Assembly (NCBI GenBank): GCA_964019695.1
Contig: OZ026517.1
Span: forward strand, 77,913,252 to 77,977,251
DNA: 64,000 nucleotides
Direction of reading: 5' to 3'
Origin: Loripinus fragilis
Taxonomy: Eukaryota > Mollusca > Bivalvia > Lucinida > Lucinidae
Below the pieces are notes generated by a model that ran no database searches, was not told the origin of the DNA, and saw only the letters and a list, made by a program, of their open reading frames with translations. A program made the position numbers and the translations under genes. This document shows, piece by piece, positions 33,197 through 45,680 of this stretch. The stretch's first letter is position 1, and the number at the start of each line of letters is the position of its first letter.

Positions 33197-33533
33197 CAGT
33201 GGCTGTCAGGGATTTTTTGCAATTTTGGGAAGGGGCCCTAGGGCCTTTCAGATTGGGAAAAGTAGAGCGGTAAACCCTTAAATTAGGAATTTTGTTATAC
33301 TTATAGTGCACAATTATGTCATTTTTGGTCAATAAAAAACCAAATTAGCTATTACACATACTATTGTCATTTAATTGAAATGCAGCTTGCATGTTAGTTG
33401 ACTGAATGAAAATTCCAATCTTCAAAAAAAAAATATTTATTTTTTTTCAAATTTGAGAAAATAAATCACATAAATTCCGTTGGAAATGGAGCCCAATTTC
33501 GGCCCCTGAGAACCAAAAAATCCCTGACCACTG
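33197..33533. mobile_element. hAT-like MITE, 337 bp
   Basis: Left CAGTGGCTGTCAGGGATTTT and right (inverted) CAGTGGTCAGGGATTTTTTG share CAGTGG and TCAGGGATTTTTTG. Both ends continue inward with an AGGGGCC segment. CAGTGG termini suggest hAT. An 8-bp duplication is not visible. Confidence 0.6.
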
Positions 33534-33671
33534 ACCATGCAGACCCTAATGGAATGCTGCAACATTTTACCTGGGTCTTCAGTTCACTGTTTGCCAAGGT
33601 ACCAAATTAGGAACTTCTGGTCTTCAAAGGGTTGACATAGTGTTCATTGACATCATTTCAAAGAGACATTA

Positions 33672-33838
33672 CAGGAGCTGCTGTGGTGTAGTGGATAACA
33701 GCTTGCCTTGTAAACCAGGGGTCACAGATTCGATTCCCGGCTTCACCAGTCTGTCGGATGAGACTTTAAGACGTGGCCCCATCTCCATATGACCTTAGCT
33801 GTTGGTGGGACGTTAAACACAAACACAACAACAAACAG
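33672..33838 (+). repeat. tRNA-derived SINE (plus strand)
   Basis: The head has A box TGGTGTAGTGGATAACAGC and B box GATTCGATTCCCGG spaced as in a tRNA, with CTTGTAAACC in the anticodon position (Thr-TGT-like). The tail is GGTGGGACGTTAAACACAAA then CACAACAACAA. It is a SINE because the head lacks a closed acceptor stem and a long body follows. Confidence 0.75.
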
Positions 33839-33849
33839 AGACATTTCCA

Positions 33850-35480
33850 ACTATAGCAAGAATTGAGCACCCCCGGTGGTAGCCATCAGAGGTTATTAAA
33901 CTTTCAGAGAAAATGAAAAGAGTGTTAAATATATGGCCACAGAATGAACACTGTATTGATGCACTGCTCTTTGATGAAATTTTCCATATTCATTACAGTG
34001 GAGGAAGAAAAAAAATGTACAAACAAAGGGACTGATAAGCAATACATAGTTGGTTCTTCAATGCACAGTATAACATGTCATATCTGATAGTTGTACAAAT
34101 TTCAAAATTCTAGGTCATGTAGTTACTGAGAAATCTTTGACGAAAACTTTCATAATCATTACATTGGAGAGAGAAAGAGATAGAAAAAGGAACAAGTAAA
34201 GGGACTGATAATCAATATGTGGCTGTTTTTTGTTGTTGTTTTTATACACAATACAACTCATCACTATCAAGCTTTGTACCAAATTTCAGAATTCTACGTT
34301 AAGAAGTTGCTGAGAAATCTTTGACAGAAAAAACTAGAACACATTCGATGGCGTGCCATTGCAAATCCCCACGCTCTCGAAGAAATGTAATGGTAATTGA
34401 CCCTTTGACCACATCCCAAGGTCACCGGTTTGATTGTAGGGTAAAATTTTTCACTGTATCCTCAGCTACTGTTAATCCCCTTTAATTTGATATGCCACAT
34501 GACCATGTTCAAAAAATTAAATTTTTGACCCCCCAGCATCCCCAAGTCACAAACCCTTGGGCATGACCCAGGGGACCCAATGAAAATCCCGTCTAATATG
34601 TTTTATATCTTTCAGTTGTGAGAAGACACACAAAGATTGGTTTAAAAATATTTGAAATTGACATAAGTAATTGAGATTTAATGATATTTGACCTGTGGCC
34701 CCTCCCCAAGGCCCCAGGGGGCGGGGGACCAAAAAAAATGTTCTGTTGCATGTGCCATTCATATAAGTAACTCATAAACCAACTCTGGTTGAATTTAAGA
34801 AAAAAATGACCGCTCAAACCCCCACAGTACCCCCAAGTCCCACCCCTAGGGCATGACCCAGGCGGTTGAATGAAAATCCCGTCTGATTTGTATCATATCT
34901 TTCAATTGTGAGAAGACACACAAAGTTTGGTTTAAAAATCTTTGAAATTGACTTAGTAATTGAAATTTAATGATATTTGACCTTTTGGCCCCTCCCAAAG
35001 GCCCCAGGGGGTTGGGGATCCAAAAAATTGTGCCGTTGCCTGTGCCATTCATGTAAGTACAGGTAACTCACACACCAACTCTGGTTGAATTTTGGAGAAA
35101 AAAAAACATTTTTTGATCCCCCCAACCCCTCATGGTACCCCCAAGTCCCACCCCTGGGGCATGACCTAGGCGGCCGAATAAAAATCTCGTCTGATATGTT
35201 TTATATCTTTCATTTGTGAATAGACACACAAAGTTTGGTTTAAAAATCTTTGTAATTGAAATTTAATGATATTTAATAACATTTGACCTTTTGGCCCCTC
35301 TCCAGGGGGTGGGGCAAAAAAATGTGCCATTGCACATCCCATTCATGTGAGCAACACACACACCAAATTTGGTTGGATTTCGTCCAATGGTTCAGGAAGA
35401 GATACCGTGACGGACGGAGGCAATTGCAATATCCCCATCGCTTTTTAAACAAGTAGCCCAATGGGCAACGATCGCTCACC
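33850..35480. repeat. Dispersed repeat with about 200- and about 300-bp tandem units
   Basis: First come two degenerate units with AAGGGACTGATAAKCAATA and GAGAAATCTTTGACGAAAAC. Then come three 280-300 bp units sharing CCCCAAGTCCCACCCCTAGG, GGCATGACCCAGG, GTGAGAAGACACACAAAG and a GGCCCCTCCCCAAGGCCCC segment. It ends with a GACGGACGGAGG-rich stretch. Non-coding; short minus ORFs repeat with the units. Confidence 0.75.
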
Positions 35481-38400
35481 TGGGAGCCAGCATAATGTTT
35501 GGAGATACATTAATTTATGATGCTCAAAGGCAGGTAACTCTTAACTTGAAACAGTGACCAGGAACTAATTCAAAAACATAAGATATTATGCCAGTCCTGG
35601 TTATCTGCAAATATTAAAAAGATCTGAATAACAAGTAGCCCAATGGGCAACGATCGCTCACCATGGAGCCAGCATAATGTTTGGAGACACCATAATTTAC
35701 AATGCTCAGAGGCAGATAACTCTGAACTTGAAACAGTGACCAGGAATTAATACAAAAACATAAGATATTATGCGGGTTCTAGTTTATCTGCAAGTATTAA
35801 AAAGATCTGAATAAAAATTGCATTGGAAACCTGGTGAAAGTGTAGTTTTCAGATACTCAAGGGCAGCTAACTCCGTAGTCAGTTATGGGATCTGACCGAA
35901 ATTCAAACTCATCCATACTTTTATGTATGTCCTGGTAACCTACAGGGATGAAGAAAATCAAATGAAAAATGAAGGTGCTAGAGTGGTCACAAGATTATAT
36001 AGTTATATTCTAGATGCTCAAGGGCAGCTAACTCTGTAGCTGGTGGATGGGTGTGGCAGAAAATCAAAATCATTCAAACTTTTATGGAAGTCCTTGTTAC
36101 CTACAAATGAGGAAGATCCATTCAAAAATGAAGGTGCTAGAGTGGTCACAACAGATCCCCCATTGTAAGTCTATGCAGAATTTTTATGATGCTCAAGGGA
36201 AGTTATCTCCACAGTCTAAAGTTGGTTCTACTTTAAACTAAACTCATCCAAGCTTTCATGGTTGTCCTTGTAACCTGAAAGAATGAAGAAGATCCAATAA
36301 AAAATGAAGGCGCTAGAGTGGTCACAACATTATCAATCAATTTTTAAGATGCTCAAGGGCAGCTAACTCCATAATGGGTGATGGGATCTTGACTGAATTC
36401 AAACTCATCCAAGCTTTTATAGTTGTCCTTCTTATCTGCAAGAATGAATATGATCTATCAAAAATTGAAAGCACAAGAGTGGTCACAACAATTCTCCCGT
36501 TATAAGTCTATGGGGATTTTTTAAGACGCTCAAGGGCAGCTAACACCACAGTCGCAGGTCTGATCTTGCCAAATTTTGAACCCATCTAAGTTTTTATAGT
36601 TGACCTTATTACCTGCAAGAATGAAGAAGATCCATTCAAAAATGAAGGCACTAGAGTGATCACAACATTATCAATCAATTTTTAAGATGATCAAGGAGAG
36701 CTAACTCCATAATAGGTGATGGGATCTTGACGAAATTCAAACTCATTCAAGCTTTTATAGTTGTCCTTCTTATCTGCAAGAATGAAGAAGATCTATTCAA
36801 AATTGAAAGCACTAGAGTGGTCACAACGTTTCTCCCAATATTAGTCTATGGGGATTTTTCCAGATGCTCAAGGGCAGCTAACTACACAGTCCAAGGTCTG
36901 AGGGGTCACAACATTATACATCAATTTTTAAGATGCTCAAGGGAAGCTAACTCAAAAATAGCTGGTGGGATCTTGACGAAATTCAAACACATCAAAGCTT
37001 TAATAGATGTCCTTATTGTATGCAAGAATGAAGAAGATCCATTCAAATTGAAAGCACTAGGGTGGCTGCAATATTTCTCCCATCATAAGTCTATAGGGAT
37101 TTTTCCAAACACTCAAGGGCAGGTAACTTATAAGTCCCTGGTTGGATCCTGCTGAATTTCAAACCCATTCGAGATATTATGGGTTTACTTGTTGCCTGCA
37201 AGAATGAAGAAGATCCAGTTAAAAAAGAATGAGCTAGAGTGGTCACAACATTATTCATTTATTTTTAAGATGCTCAAGAGGAGCTAACTCAAAAACGTGT
37301 GATGGGATCTTGACGAAATTAAAACTCATCCAAGTTTTAATAGTTGCTCTTATTGTATCCAAGAATGAAGAAGATCCATGTAAAACTGAAAGCACTAGAG
37401 TGGTCACAACATTTCTCCCATTATAAGTCTATGGGGATTTTTCCAAACACTCAAGGGCAGGTAACTCATAAGTCCCTGGTCAAATCCTGCTGAATTTTGA
37501 ACCCATCCAAGATATTCTGAGTTTACTTGTTGCCTGTAAGAATGGAGAAGATCCAATCAAAAATGAAGGAGCTAGAGTGGTCACAACATTATTCATTAAT
37601 TTTTCTGATGCTCAAGGGCAGCTAACTCTTAAGTCAGTACTGGAATCTTGCCGAAATTCAAACTCATCCAAGCTTTAATAGTTGTCCTTATTGTATGCAA
37701 GAATGATGAAGATCCATTCAAAATTGAAAGCACAAGAGTGGTCACAACATTTCTCCCATTATAAGTCTATGGGGATTTTTCCAAACACTCAAGGGCAGGT
37801 AACTTATAAGCCCCTGGTTGGATCCTGCTGAATATTGAACCCATCAGAAATATAATGACTTTACTTGTTGCCTGCAAAAATGAAGAAGATCCAATCAAAA
37901 ATGAAGGAGCTAGAGTGGTCACAACATTATTCATTAATTTTTCTGACGCTCAAGGGCAGCTAACTCCGTAGTCAGTGATGGAATCTTGCCTAAATTCAAA
38001 CTCATCCGAGCTTTTATAGTTGGTCTTGTTATCTGCAAGAATAAAGAAGATCCATCCAACAATGAAGGTACTAGAGTGGTCACAACATTTCTCCCATTTT
38101 AAGTCTATGGGGATTTTTCCAGACGCGCATGGGCAGCTAACTCATAAGTCCATGGTCAGATCCTGCCGAATTCGAACCCATCTGAGCTTTTATGGTTGTC
38201 CTTGTTTTCTGCGAGAATAAAGAAGAACCGATCAAAAATGATGGAGTTAGAGTGGTCACAAGATTTTCCCCATTATAACCCTATGGGAGCTATCTGTTGC
38301 TATGGAAACCAGAGTTCAGATCCGATCTAGCCCAAAACCTTATGCAGTCAATCCCCCACCCCAATGATGCTTCAGGTGAATTTTTTTATTACGATAGGCC

Positions 38401-38515
38401 AGCTGGTCTCAGAGATATTTATGTTTGAAAGTGTGGATGCATGGACGGACGCACGGATGCCGGCTTGAGTCCTATACTATAAGCTCCCCCTGAGCCTTCG
38501 GCTCTAGTGAGCTAA
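35481..38515. repeat. Dispersed repeat with about 17 units of about 170 bp, dimeric
   Basis: Units share GATGCTCAAGGGCAGCTAAC, AAATTCAAACTCATCCAAGC, AAGAATGAAGAAGATCCA and GCACTAGAGTGGTCACAAC. Two unit types alternate (TTATTCATTAATTTTT versus TCTCCCATTATAAGTCTATG), giving a dimer of about 340 bp. It closes with GGACGGACGCACGGATGCC and the hairpin at 38482-38512. It looks like one long non-autonomous element. Confidence 0.8.
38482..38512. repeat. Terminal hairpin AGCTC...GAGCCTTCGGCTC...GTGAGCT
   Basis: The core GAGCCTTCGGCTC lies between AGCTCCCCCT and TAGTGAGCT. The same hairpin occurs at 43367-43393 and, in the opposite orientation, at 63692-63724, each next to a GACGGACG-like stretch. It marks ends of one dispersed family. 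Confidence 0.75.
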
Positions 38516-38548
38516 AAAGTGTGGGGATAAAAATTCATTGGAGAATAA

Positions 38549-38660
38549 CACGGGGGTAATACCAATTTCGCTATTTTTGCTAGCGACCGGGACGGTACTG
38601 CGTAAAGCTGCTATCGACCGAGGAGTACGGCTTGCGACCGGTCGGTACGGCTGTCGGTAT
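38549..38660 (+). repeat. Left TIR of the 9.6-kb element
   Basis: Begins CACGGGGG and includes GACCGGGACGGTACTGCG and GACCGGTCGGTACGGCTGTC. Confidence 0.85.
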
Positions 38661-39199
38661 AGGGGGGTCACGAGTTGAACGCTTCTGGAGGGGTCACAGC
38701 GTATGTTTTATCGTCTACACACGCTATAGAGTTTTTTCAAGAGGACATGTTCTATTTGTCTGATTAGTTATTTAGAGTTTGTGACTTAGAAAAACACTAT
38801 AAATTACAGGTTCTCTCGAAAAGTCCAGTTTTCATAGATTAACATTAATCTAACGTATTAAGAATGATGCAAAAACAACGAAACGCCCTATATATGTTAT
38901 TTGTCATTTGAGCTTCTTCAGTCAAGTGCGAATGGCATATTTTTTGCACTATGGGAGATTTTATGGACCCTAGAAAAATGCCATGATACGGCTGTCAACT
39001 ACCAGTGATACGGCTGTCAAGGATTTCATATTCTGAAAGATACGGCTGTCGACGAGATATGAAAAATATCTATCATGCACTGGGCTTAAAACACACGATT
39101 TATTCTATGGCTATAACTGAAATTTGTTTTTTCAGGCAGTTTCCACTAGCAGCAATGAACAAAATTGTAGGTTTTATGCGGATTGGTATCTAAAAGGCG

Positions 39200-40200
39200 C
39201 AAAATTCACAAATAATAACTACATTCAATCTCTCCCATATATTTAAATCCACACAGCAGATCAGTGAAGCAAACTCATAGGTTAAGATAGACTTTGAGCG
39301 TACAATTGTAAACATTTTCTAATCCATCAGTTTTAACATACGTTTTGGTGCTCAAAAGAAGCGTCTCAATGAGACGGTTATTTTGAGTACCAACAGCATA
39401 TGAGCATTGACATGTGATTTCCAACAATGTGGCATTTTGACAAGTGTAGACTCAGACAATCCTGTGCAGCCTCATTTTAAGCTTAGAAACTCCAAATGAT
39501 GTTCGGTCTGTAGCTTAACAGTAATAGAATACTCAAGCGACTAGCAAAGGCTCTGATCAGTCTGCGCATATGCACAGGCGGGGCTGAGCCTTTGCTGGTC
39601 GCACAAACCACATTGTTGGAAATCCCATGCCGCGGCTCAATTATGTCTTGGTTGAGAAATTAGAAAAAATATTTTGGTTACCCTCTATAAACTTAAAACC
39701 TGGCCCAAAATTACAATGCCTCCTTATTGTTAAGGAAGACTTAAGTTAAGTATTGATATTTCAACATGCTATATATTAAATGCTAAATAAATTGACAGGA
39801 TCGGTGCATTACTTGTGGTCAAAGATAGCTTTGTGAGCTACAGAAAAAATGAAACTATTTTGTTTTTACTCAGTTTGAAACGTTATTTTTGTCATCCTAA
39901 ACAAACAATACTTGATAAAACTGCAAAATCTATGTTAAAGGAATAGGATTGCAAGTAAGTGAAGAAACTATTGAAGAATGATGTTGGAAAAACATGGCAC
40001 TTCAAGTTTAAATCCAAAAACGAAAGAAAAAAATATTAAGGCTAGGTGAGCCATTTCGAAAAATTAACGTTGGCGTAAAGCATTTTTGATGGGGCGGGAT
40101 GAGCACAGAACTTCAAGCCTTTGTGGAGTGAGCACATTTCTCAACAAATTATCTCCTGCACAACACGCTTATTTTTAAAAAGCGAGCATCCATTTACAAA
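39200..40200. other. Interior of the 9.6-kb element, unassigned
   Basis: Contains palindromic repeat copy 3 and, at about 39537-39605, a fold-back dispersed repeat (GCGACTAGCAAAGGCTC paired with GAGCCTTTGCTGGTCGC) also seen in diverged form near 56170-56290 and 60075-60155. No gene. Confidence 0.45.
39346..39392. repeat. Palindromic repeat, copy 3
   Basis: TGGTGCTCAAAAGAAGCGTC, then TCAATGAGACGGTTATTTTG and AGTACCA. The GTCTCAATGAGAC core is intact. Confidence 0.8.
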
Positions 40201-40221
40201 CTGTAAGGTTAAAATAATTGC

Positions 40222-40790
40222 GTACGCGGATCCAGATTGTTGCTTCAAGGGGATGGGACCAGGCGTTTCGCTGGCGGAAGGAAGAATGCTGGTTTGACAG
40301 CTTTTTGAATTGTCGGGGGGGGGGGGGGGGGAGGAGGGAGGGGGTCATTACCTGTATTCCTAAGCAAACCTACATACCTGTGATCTGCCAAGACGCGCGC
40401 GCGCATGTGTGTGCGTTTGTCTGTGTTTGTAGGGTGTCCGGGACCCCATTCCCCTCCTCTTGATCCGTATATATTGGACACATGTGATTTGTTTGTGCTA
40501 CTATGTTACATGCTAGGGATGTCGTCTATAAGAGTGAAATTCTCGGGGTTGCTGTACATTCATGCGCGCTTCCAGAGAGGGAGGGGTGCGGACCCATGGG
40601 GAATCACAATACTATAGGGTTCCTTAGCAATACTGGTTCGGAGCCCACTAAAACTCGCAAAGCTACAAAGTCAGCACTTAATGTTGGGCCACAATCGGCC
40701 GGCCAGCGAAACGCCATTTCAATGGCAAAACCGCTGTAGGGCCGATAATAGCCCGCTCTCCAGACAAACGTTTCTGGATCCGCGCATGAC
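40222..40790. repeat. GGATCC-ended dispersed MITE with G17 tract
   Basis: The left part has GCGGATCCAGA and GGCGTTTCGCTGG; the right part has the inverted CCAGCGAAACGCC and TCTGGATCCGCGC. Between them is a run of 17 G (40315-40331). This resembles a widespread invertebrate GGATCC-ended MITE (from memory). Confidence 0.55.
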
Positions 40791-41179
40791 ATTTTAAGAG
40801 AAATTTCTTTTGGAGTATAACGGAACTTTTGATATACCCACCTACAAGTATCAGCTTTTACAAAAAAAATGGCCTACGCAAAGCTTATACAAATTGTTAT
40901 TGTCTTGAGCAAGGGCAACATTGGTTTATGACAGACAGACATACATTCATCAATGCAGACAGGCTACCCAGGACCTCTTAGAACCTGAACTACACCGATG
41001 GTCCAAAATCCGAACCACTTTCTTTCTTTGTATTCGACCATTCGGAACGTTTTGACATTGGAACGAGTCGGGCAAAATGGTTTGTGATCGACAGAAACAC
41101 AGACAGACTGGCAGGGGCATGGTTAAGTGATTTAACCAGCTAAGCTGCTCTCTTAGCTACCCTGGTGGTCTCAATTGTA

Positions 41180-41700
41180 AGACTCCTTCCGCTGTTTACT
41201 CTGGTAGGGACTATAGGTATACCCGCTCACTGTCCGTCCGTTCATCTGTCTGTCCGCTGTAATCTAGAACCTGATATAACTAAAAAAACTATTCAAACTT
41301 GCTTCATGAAACTTGGTATGTGATTAAGTGGCAATATGCTAATTATGAACGTTATTTTTTCGCCGTTGCAAGAACATTGCGTTTACTATGGTAACAGAAA
41401 TAGTCAAATTGCTGCGAAAACAAACTTATCCCAGAAAAAAGCTAGCTTGATGAAACGTGGTATGTGAACAGGTGCTGATTATGCACGTCATTTTTGACGT
41501 CACATAAAATTGATTGTGGTGTGGTTGCTATGGTAACAAAAATTGCCAAAATGGTGTATCGGTAGGTGGTGACTCACGCGTTGGTGACAACACCTGCGCT
41601 CGTATTTTTTTGTTGTTGTTTTTTAAACCAACTCGGGCCATAAAAGTAAATCAGAGGTCTAGGCTGATTTCAAAAGAAAAGTAGATGTCAAAAATCAAGA
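41180..41700. repeat. Dispersed repeat with TCCGTCCGT stretch
   Basis: Two degenerate units share CTTGATGAAACNTGGTATGTG and TTGCTATGGTAACA. Non-coding. Confidence 0.4.
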
Positions 41701-42907
41701 CTAGCCTTTATTCACATTCATATTCATAGTGTTTTGACTAGAGGCGTCCCTATAAGCAGTCACAAATGTGGCAATACCACACGTGTCACACTTCCAGCTA
41801 CATGCAAACGAGCCAAACTTCGATAGTAGCCCAGCCACTGGGCGTAGACAACTATATCCTTGTAAATTAGGACTGATTAGATTGATTTGCGTTAAAATAA
41901 TTCTCATTCCAAGACCATTGTTCATGTACATGTTTGTTATCCTTCTTCTTATTATAAAGCTTGACTGATTTGACATCTTCCCGTAAATTGTGTTTATTGC
42001 TAAAATAATAGGCTGTATAGTTTACGTCTAATTATATTTCGGTTCTGTTCTGTTGTGTGTCTCTTCAGGTTAAAGCACTAGTTGTGCACATCCCTGGATT
42101 TTCGGCGAATTACTTGGCTACTATGTCACGCTTAGGGATGTCTGTTACAACGCAAGGTGGTTCTGGACGACAATCGTTACGGGCCCATGACGACTGCTTA
42201 CCTGTGCTGGACGACAGTTAACGGGTTTTAGATGACAGATTTAGGGTTTTGGACGACAGTGGAAAAGGGCAACACACAGAAACGTCGAAGAAAATGATAA
42301 TATAGTGTGTTTGGCTATTTTTAATCATTTCTGGCATATTGGTGTTTTTAGGTTCGACATTAGAAGTACAAACACCATCGATATTTGTAGTTAAATTGTA
42401 AAACTCCAGTCTGGAATAGAAACTTCAGAAATGTGTAATTTATGATTAATTACTTGCGTTCCCATCTTGAAATAAGCATAAATGGTTAGACAATAGATCT
42501 TGCATGTTTTTTCAGTCAATTTTAACATGTCCTTCTTAAAAGAAAACTGAAAACCTCAAAATTTCGTTTTTTCTAATGTTAATGGTTAGAGACGACAATG
42601 TAACAGGCAATAGACGACGTCAGTTTTTCTGTAACAGGTGTGAGACGACATTTTTCTTTCTTTCATGAACACTTGAGTATATGTAAATACTGTTCTGAAG
42701 CCTATTCAACGCTTGAAGGAGTAGTTCAGCACTGTGCGACCTCCCATCAAATGTGCATACCAAGCCCCCAGGTAATCAAATGAATTTAAAGGTCAATACC
42801 ATATATGGGACTGGCCGCATTTTGGTCTTCTGGTTCCAGGGAAGATTTAAAAGGGTTTTTACCTTATTTGGGCATGCCAACTTCTTGGTCACAAGACAAT
42901 GAAGTTA

Positions 42908-43395
42908 ATGAGTATGATCAGGAAATACAACTATCATAAGCTCCAGACCAACCCACTACATAATGAGGAAAAGCCACTGAACATTTACAGTAACAAGATA
43001 TCCGTAAGACAATAAAAGCAAAGCAACCAGCTCTCTCTTCCTCTTCAAGATGGATGCAAAAGTAGAAAGAGCACAAAGTAAGGCATCCCAAAACAAAGAC
43101 AAACACAGAACCCCCATAATGAGAAGTACATTAAACAATAGATCAACAACAAGAGAACCACCGCCACAGAACAGACAGCAGCCTAAGCTAAGGGGATAGG
43201 GGCTTAAATGCATTTTAAGATAATTCAAATAACTTTCGTTCCTCAATCCCAAGGAGTCTCCATATGAAATTCGATTGACATGGTGGTTTCAGAGGAAATG
43301 TTTGAAAATGTTGACGAACAGACAGACGGATGGAGGCTTGAGTCATTTGTATACTATTAGCTCACCTCGGAGCCTTCAGCTTTGGTGAGCTTAAA
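42908..43395 (+). repeat. Dispersed repeat ending in the AGCTCAC hairpin
   Basis: The section with ATGATCAGGAAATACAAC and CCAGACCAACCCAC is matched at 47130-47290 (GGTCAGGAAATACCACACT, GCAGACCAACCCACAG). The 3' section matches the end of the 35.5-38.5 kb family, including GACAGACGGATGGAGGCTTG and the hairpin at 43367-43393. Confidence 0.65.
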
Positions 43396-44780
43396 ACGTT
43401 ATATTATTTGACCATGATATGTGACTTACACTTTGTCGGACCTGGGGCTTATTAAGGGCAATTGCTTGAAATACTTCCCACATTAAAATCTTATTAATTA
43501 TTTGCATACATTTTGTTTTATGTATGGACTGTCAATTTATGAAATAAAAAGGATATATCACCACGCTCAATTTTTCATAATCTCACATGGAAGTTTTCAG
43601 CATTTCACAAATTTTCTGAAAAATCCAAGTTCTTAATATTAAACTAAAATATTTGTAATCGCCATCCAGCTTCTTTATTTTAATTTTATTTATTGCTCAT
43701 GACCTCAAACTTTCTAGAAAATGTGAAAATGTACTTGTTTTCCCAAGCCATGTCAAGATACTGCATCATATACTGTGTTTATTCCCCAATAAAAGGATTT
43801 CGATTTTTAGAGTAAATTATATATAAAAAATCTGACATTTAAAATCTATTTTATTGTTTTTATTTCATTGACTATCATTTGGTATTTTTGAAAAAAGATA
43901 TAAATCGGGGGTCGCAGGACTAATTATCTTTTAGGAGGGCCCAAAGTTATCCCTACCCCACAAGTTTCGAGCATTATTCAATATAAAACGTTAAGGAGTG
44001 TGATTTCTGTCATTTATATAATTCCATATTTCTTGTATGAAGTAATTTTGCATTTCAAGGCGAAAAAAGAAAAAGAAAAGAATTGTAATAAGTCCCCATC
44101 CGGGAATTAGCCCTGGTCCTCTGGTTCCAAATTCTGACACGATAACCACTAGGCCAAGATGTCAAGTCATTCACGGCTCGAAATAACAGTACATAATCTG
44201 AGTATTAGCCATATTAGTATTCGCATACAGGGTAAATGACATTTCACCCTTTGTCAAAACAGAAGATTCTTCAGTTTAAGATATATCTAATAAATCCATC
44301 ACTGTGGTCTCCACCTGTGACGCTGTCGACAATAACCTGTAACAAAATATTTGCAGTCGTTACACATCTGTTACATCGAAAAATGACTGCAGTACATTCA
44401 TTTCAGCTTTAAAAACGTGTTTGTTTTAAGTAAGCAGATTGATAAGAAAATTCTTTCTTGGTCTATGTGATGGACAATGCAATGTCTAATCATACCAAGT
44501 CATAAAATGTTCAAAGAAAACGAAAGTGAAAGTACTAAATAAGGATATGCGGACAAGTGTGGTAGTAAAATACAGTTTTAAGAATAATAATGTATCATAT
44601 ACGCGTTAACTGGATACAGTCGCCATGCTCTACAGGATTAATTAAGGTTAGATAAGTGTCGTGGACAAATATACAAAGACAAAATAAGATACTTGCGAAT
44701 TATTGTGTCTTAAATCTCCCGAAAACGATACACATTCAATAAAACAAACCTATATTTAGAAATATTTCGTCCGGAACCCG
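43396..44780. other. Interior of nested element, unassigned AT-rich DNA
   Basis: No ORF or gene. It includes a tRNA-like remnant at 44092-44166. Confidence 0.4.
44092..44166 (-). repeat. tRNA-like pseudogene or SINE head
   Basis: The minus strand has GACATCTTGGCCTAGTGGTT (A box) and GGGCTAATTCCCGG in the T-arm position about 40 bases later. The acceptor stem GACATCT does not pair with GGGGACT, so it is not a functional tRNA. Confidence 0.45.
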
Positions 44781-45097
44781 TAAGGTACTGTCGTCCAGAA
44801 CCACCTTGCGTTGTAACAGACATCCCTAAGCGTATATGTTGGTCAACCAAATGTAGGAATACTGGCCAACATGAAACAAGTCAAGGGTGCAAAATTACAT
44901 TGAGAAAGAGCTAAAAATGTAATAGAAACATATAAAACTTATCAAAATAGATCTACTTCAATAGTGTTCGAAGCTGTCTTAGTGAAGAAACTCTGTTCTG
45001 ACGTCACTGTGATAAAAATATTCCAATAGCGAATTAAAAATATCTCCATGGCACGAGAAAATGTTAGTTTCACAAGGTATTATTATAAAGTACTTAT

Positions 45098-45098
<1 letters not shown>

Positions 45099-45166
<68 letters not shown>
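45099..45166. repeat. 68-base poly-G homopolymer
   Basis: An uninterrupted G run, preceded by ACTTATC and followed by CGAATTGAC. Apparent poly-Gly and poly-Pro ORFs here are artefacts of the run. Confidence 0.95.
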
Positions 45167-45524
45167 CGAATTGACATGTACACCAAAAAGCACTGGCGTA
45201 CAACTCGGGCAGCGTGGGACGGGATTCTCTACCAGGACCCTTGCATCTGCTGGTTTAAATTGTAGCGATACCACCAAAAATCCTAAAATGATCCGAAAAG
45301 AAGATGCCCAATTTTTACCCCCCCGCCCCACACACACATACCTGCGTAGGCGCAATACACAAAGGATCGATATTTGAAAAATGCTTATTATCAGAGGTAA
45401 TCACCACCATCAACCTAAACACAAAATTTGCCCACTTATCCCCCCATAAAAATATATCAGACCCCCCTACGCCCTACCCCCTCCCCCTCTGCGTGCTTTA
45501 CCATAACATAGACTCGTCTGATCA

Positions 45525-45680
45525 ATAGCTGGTCCAGGGGGATTCAGGGGGTTCGCTTTGAACTAAAATTATTTCATTTTCATGAAGAATTTTCAGAAAA
45601 ACTATCAGGTAAAGTTAACAAATCCCCCGCCCCCTCTATGAAAATTTGAACCCCTATCAAGAAATCCAGGATCCGCACTT
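45525..45680. repeat. GGATCC-type MITE fragment
   Basis: GGTCCAGGGGGATTCAGGGG on the left and ATCCAGGATCCGCAC on the right; G-rich and C-rich segments are inverted relative to each other. Confidence 0.45.

Larger units (their letters stand above)
42127..44834. mobile_element. Nested 2.7-kb TIR element, 5-bp target duplication
   Basis: Left CACGCTTAGGGATGTCTGTT continues ACAACGCAAGGTGGTTCTGG and ACGACA; the inverted right end matches over about 50 bp with one mismatch at the first base. The flanking 5-bp duplication is TATGT (42122-42126, 44835-44839). Subterminal GACGACAGT-like words repeat at 42165-42260 and 42590-42650. No transposase. It shares the CAC start and 5-bp duplication with the outer element, suggesting related families. 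Confidence 0.8.

Noticed and set aside
33672..33760. tRNA-Thr gene
   Set aside because: A and B boxes are present, but there is no proper acceptor stem and a SINE body with AACA-rich tail follows.
40218..40790. Cluster of overlapping 60-80 codon ORFs
   Set aside because: They lie in a G-rich GGATCC-ended MITE and overlap on both strands.
44092..44166. tRNA gene on the minus strand
   Set aside because: The acceptor stem does not pair and the T-arm is altered.
45048..45377. Poly-Gly and poly-Pro proteins
   Set aside because: Artefact of the 68-G homopolymer.
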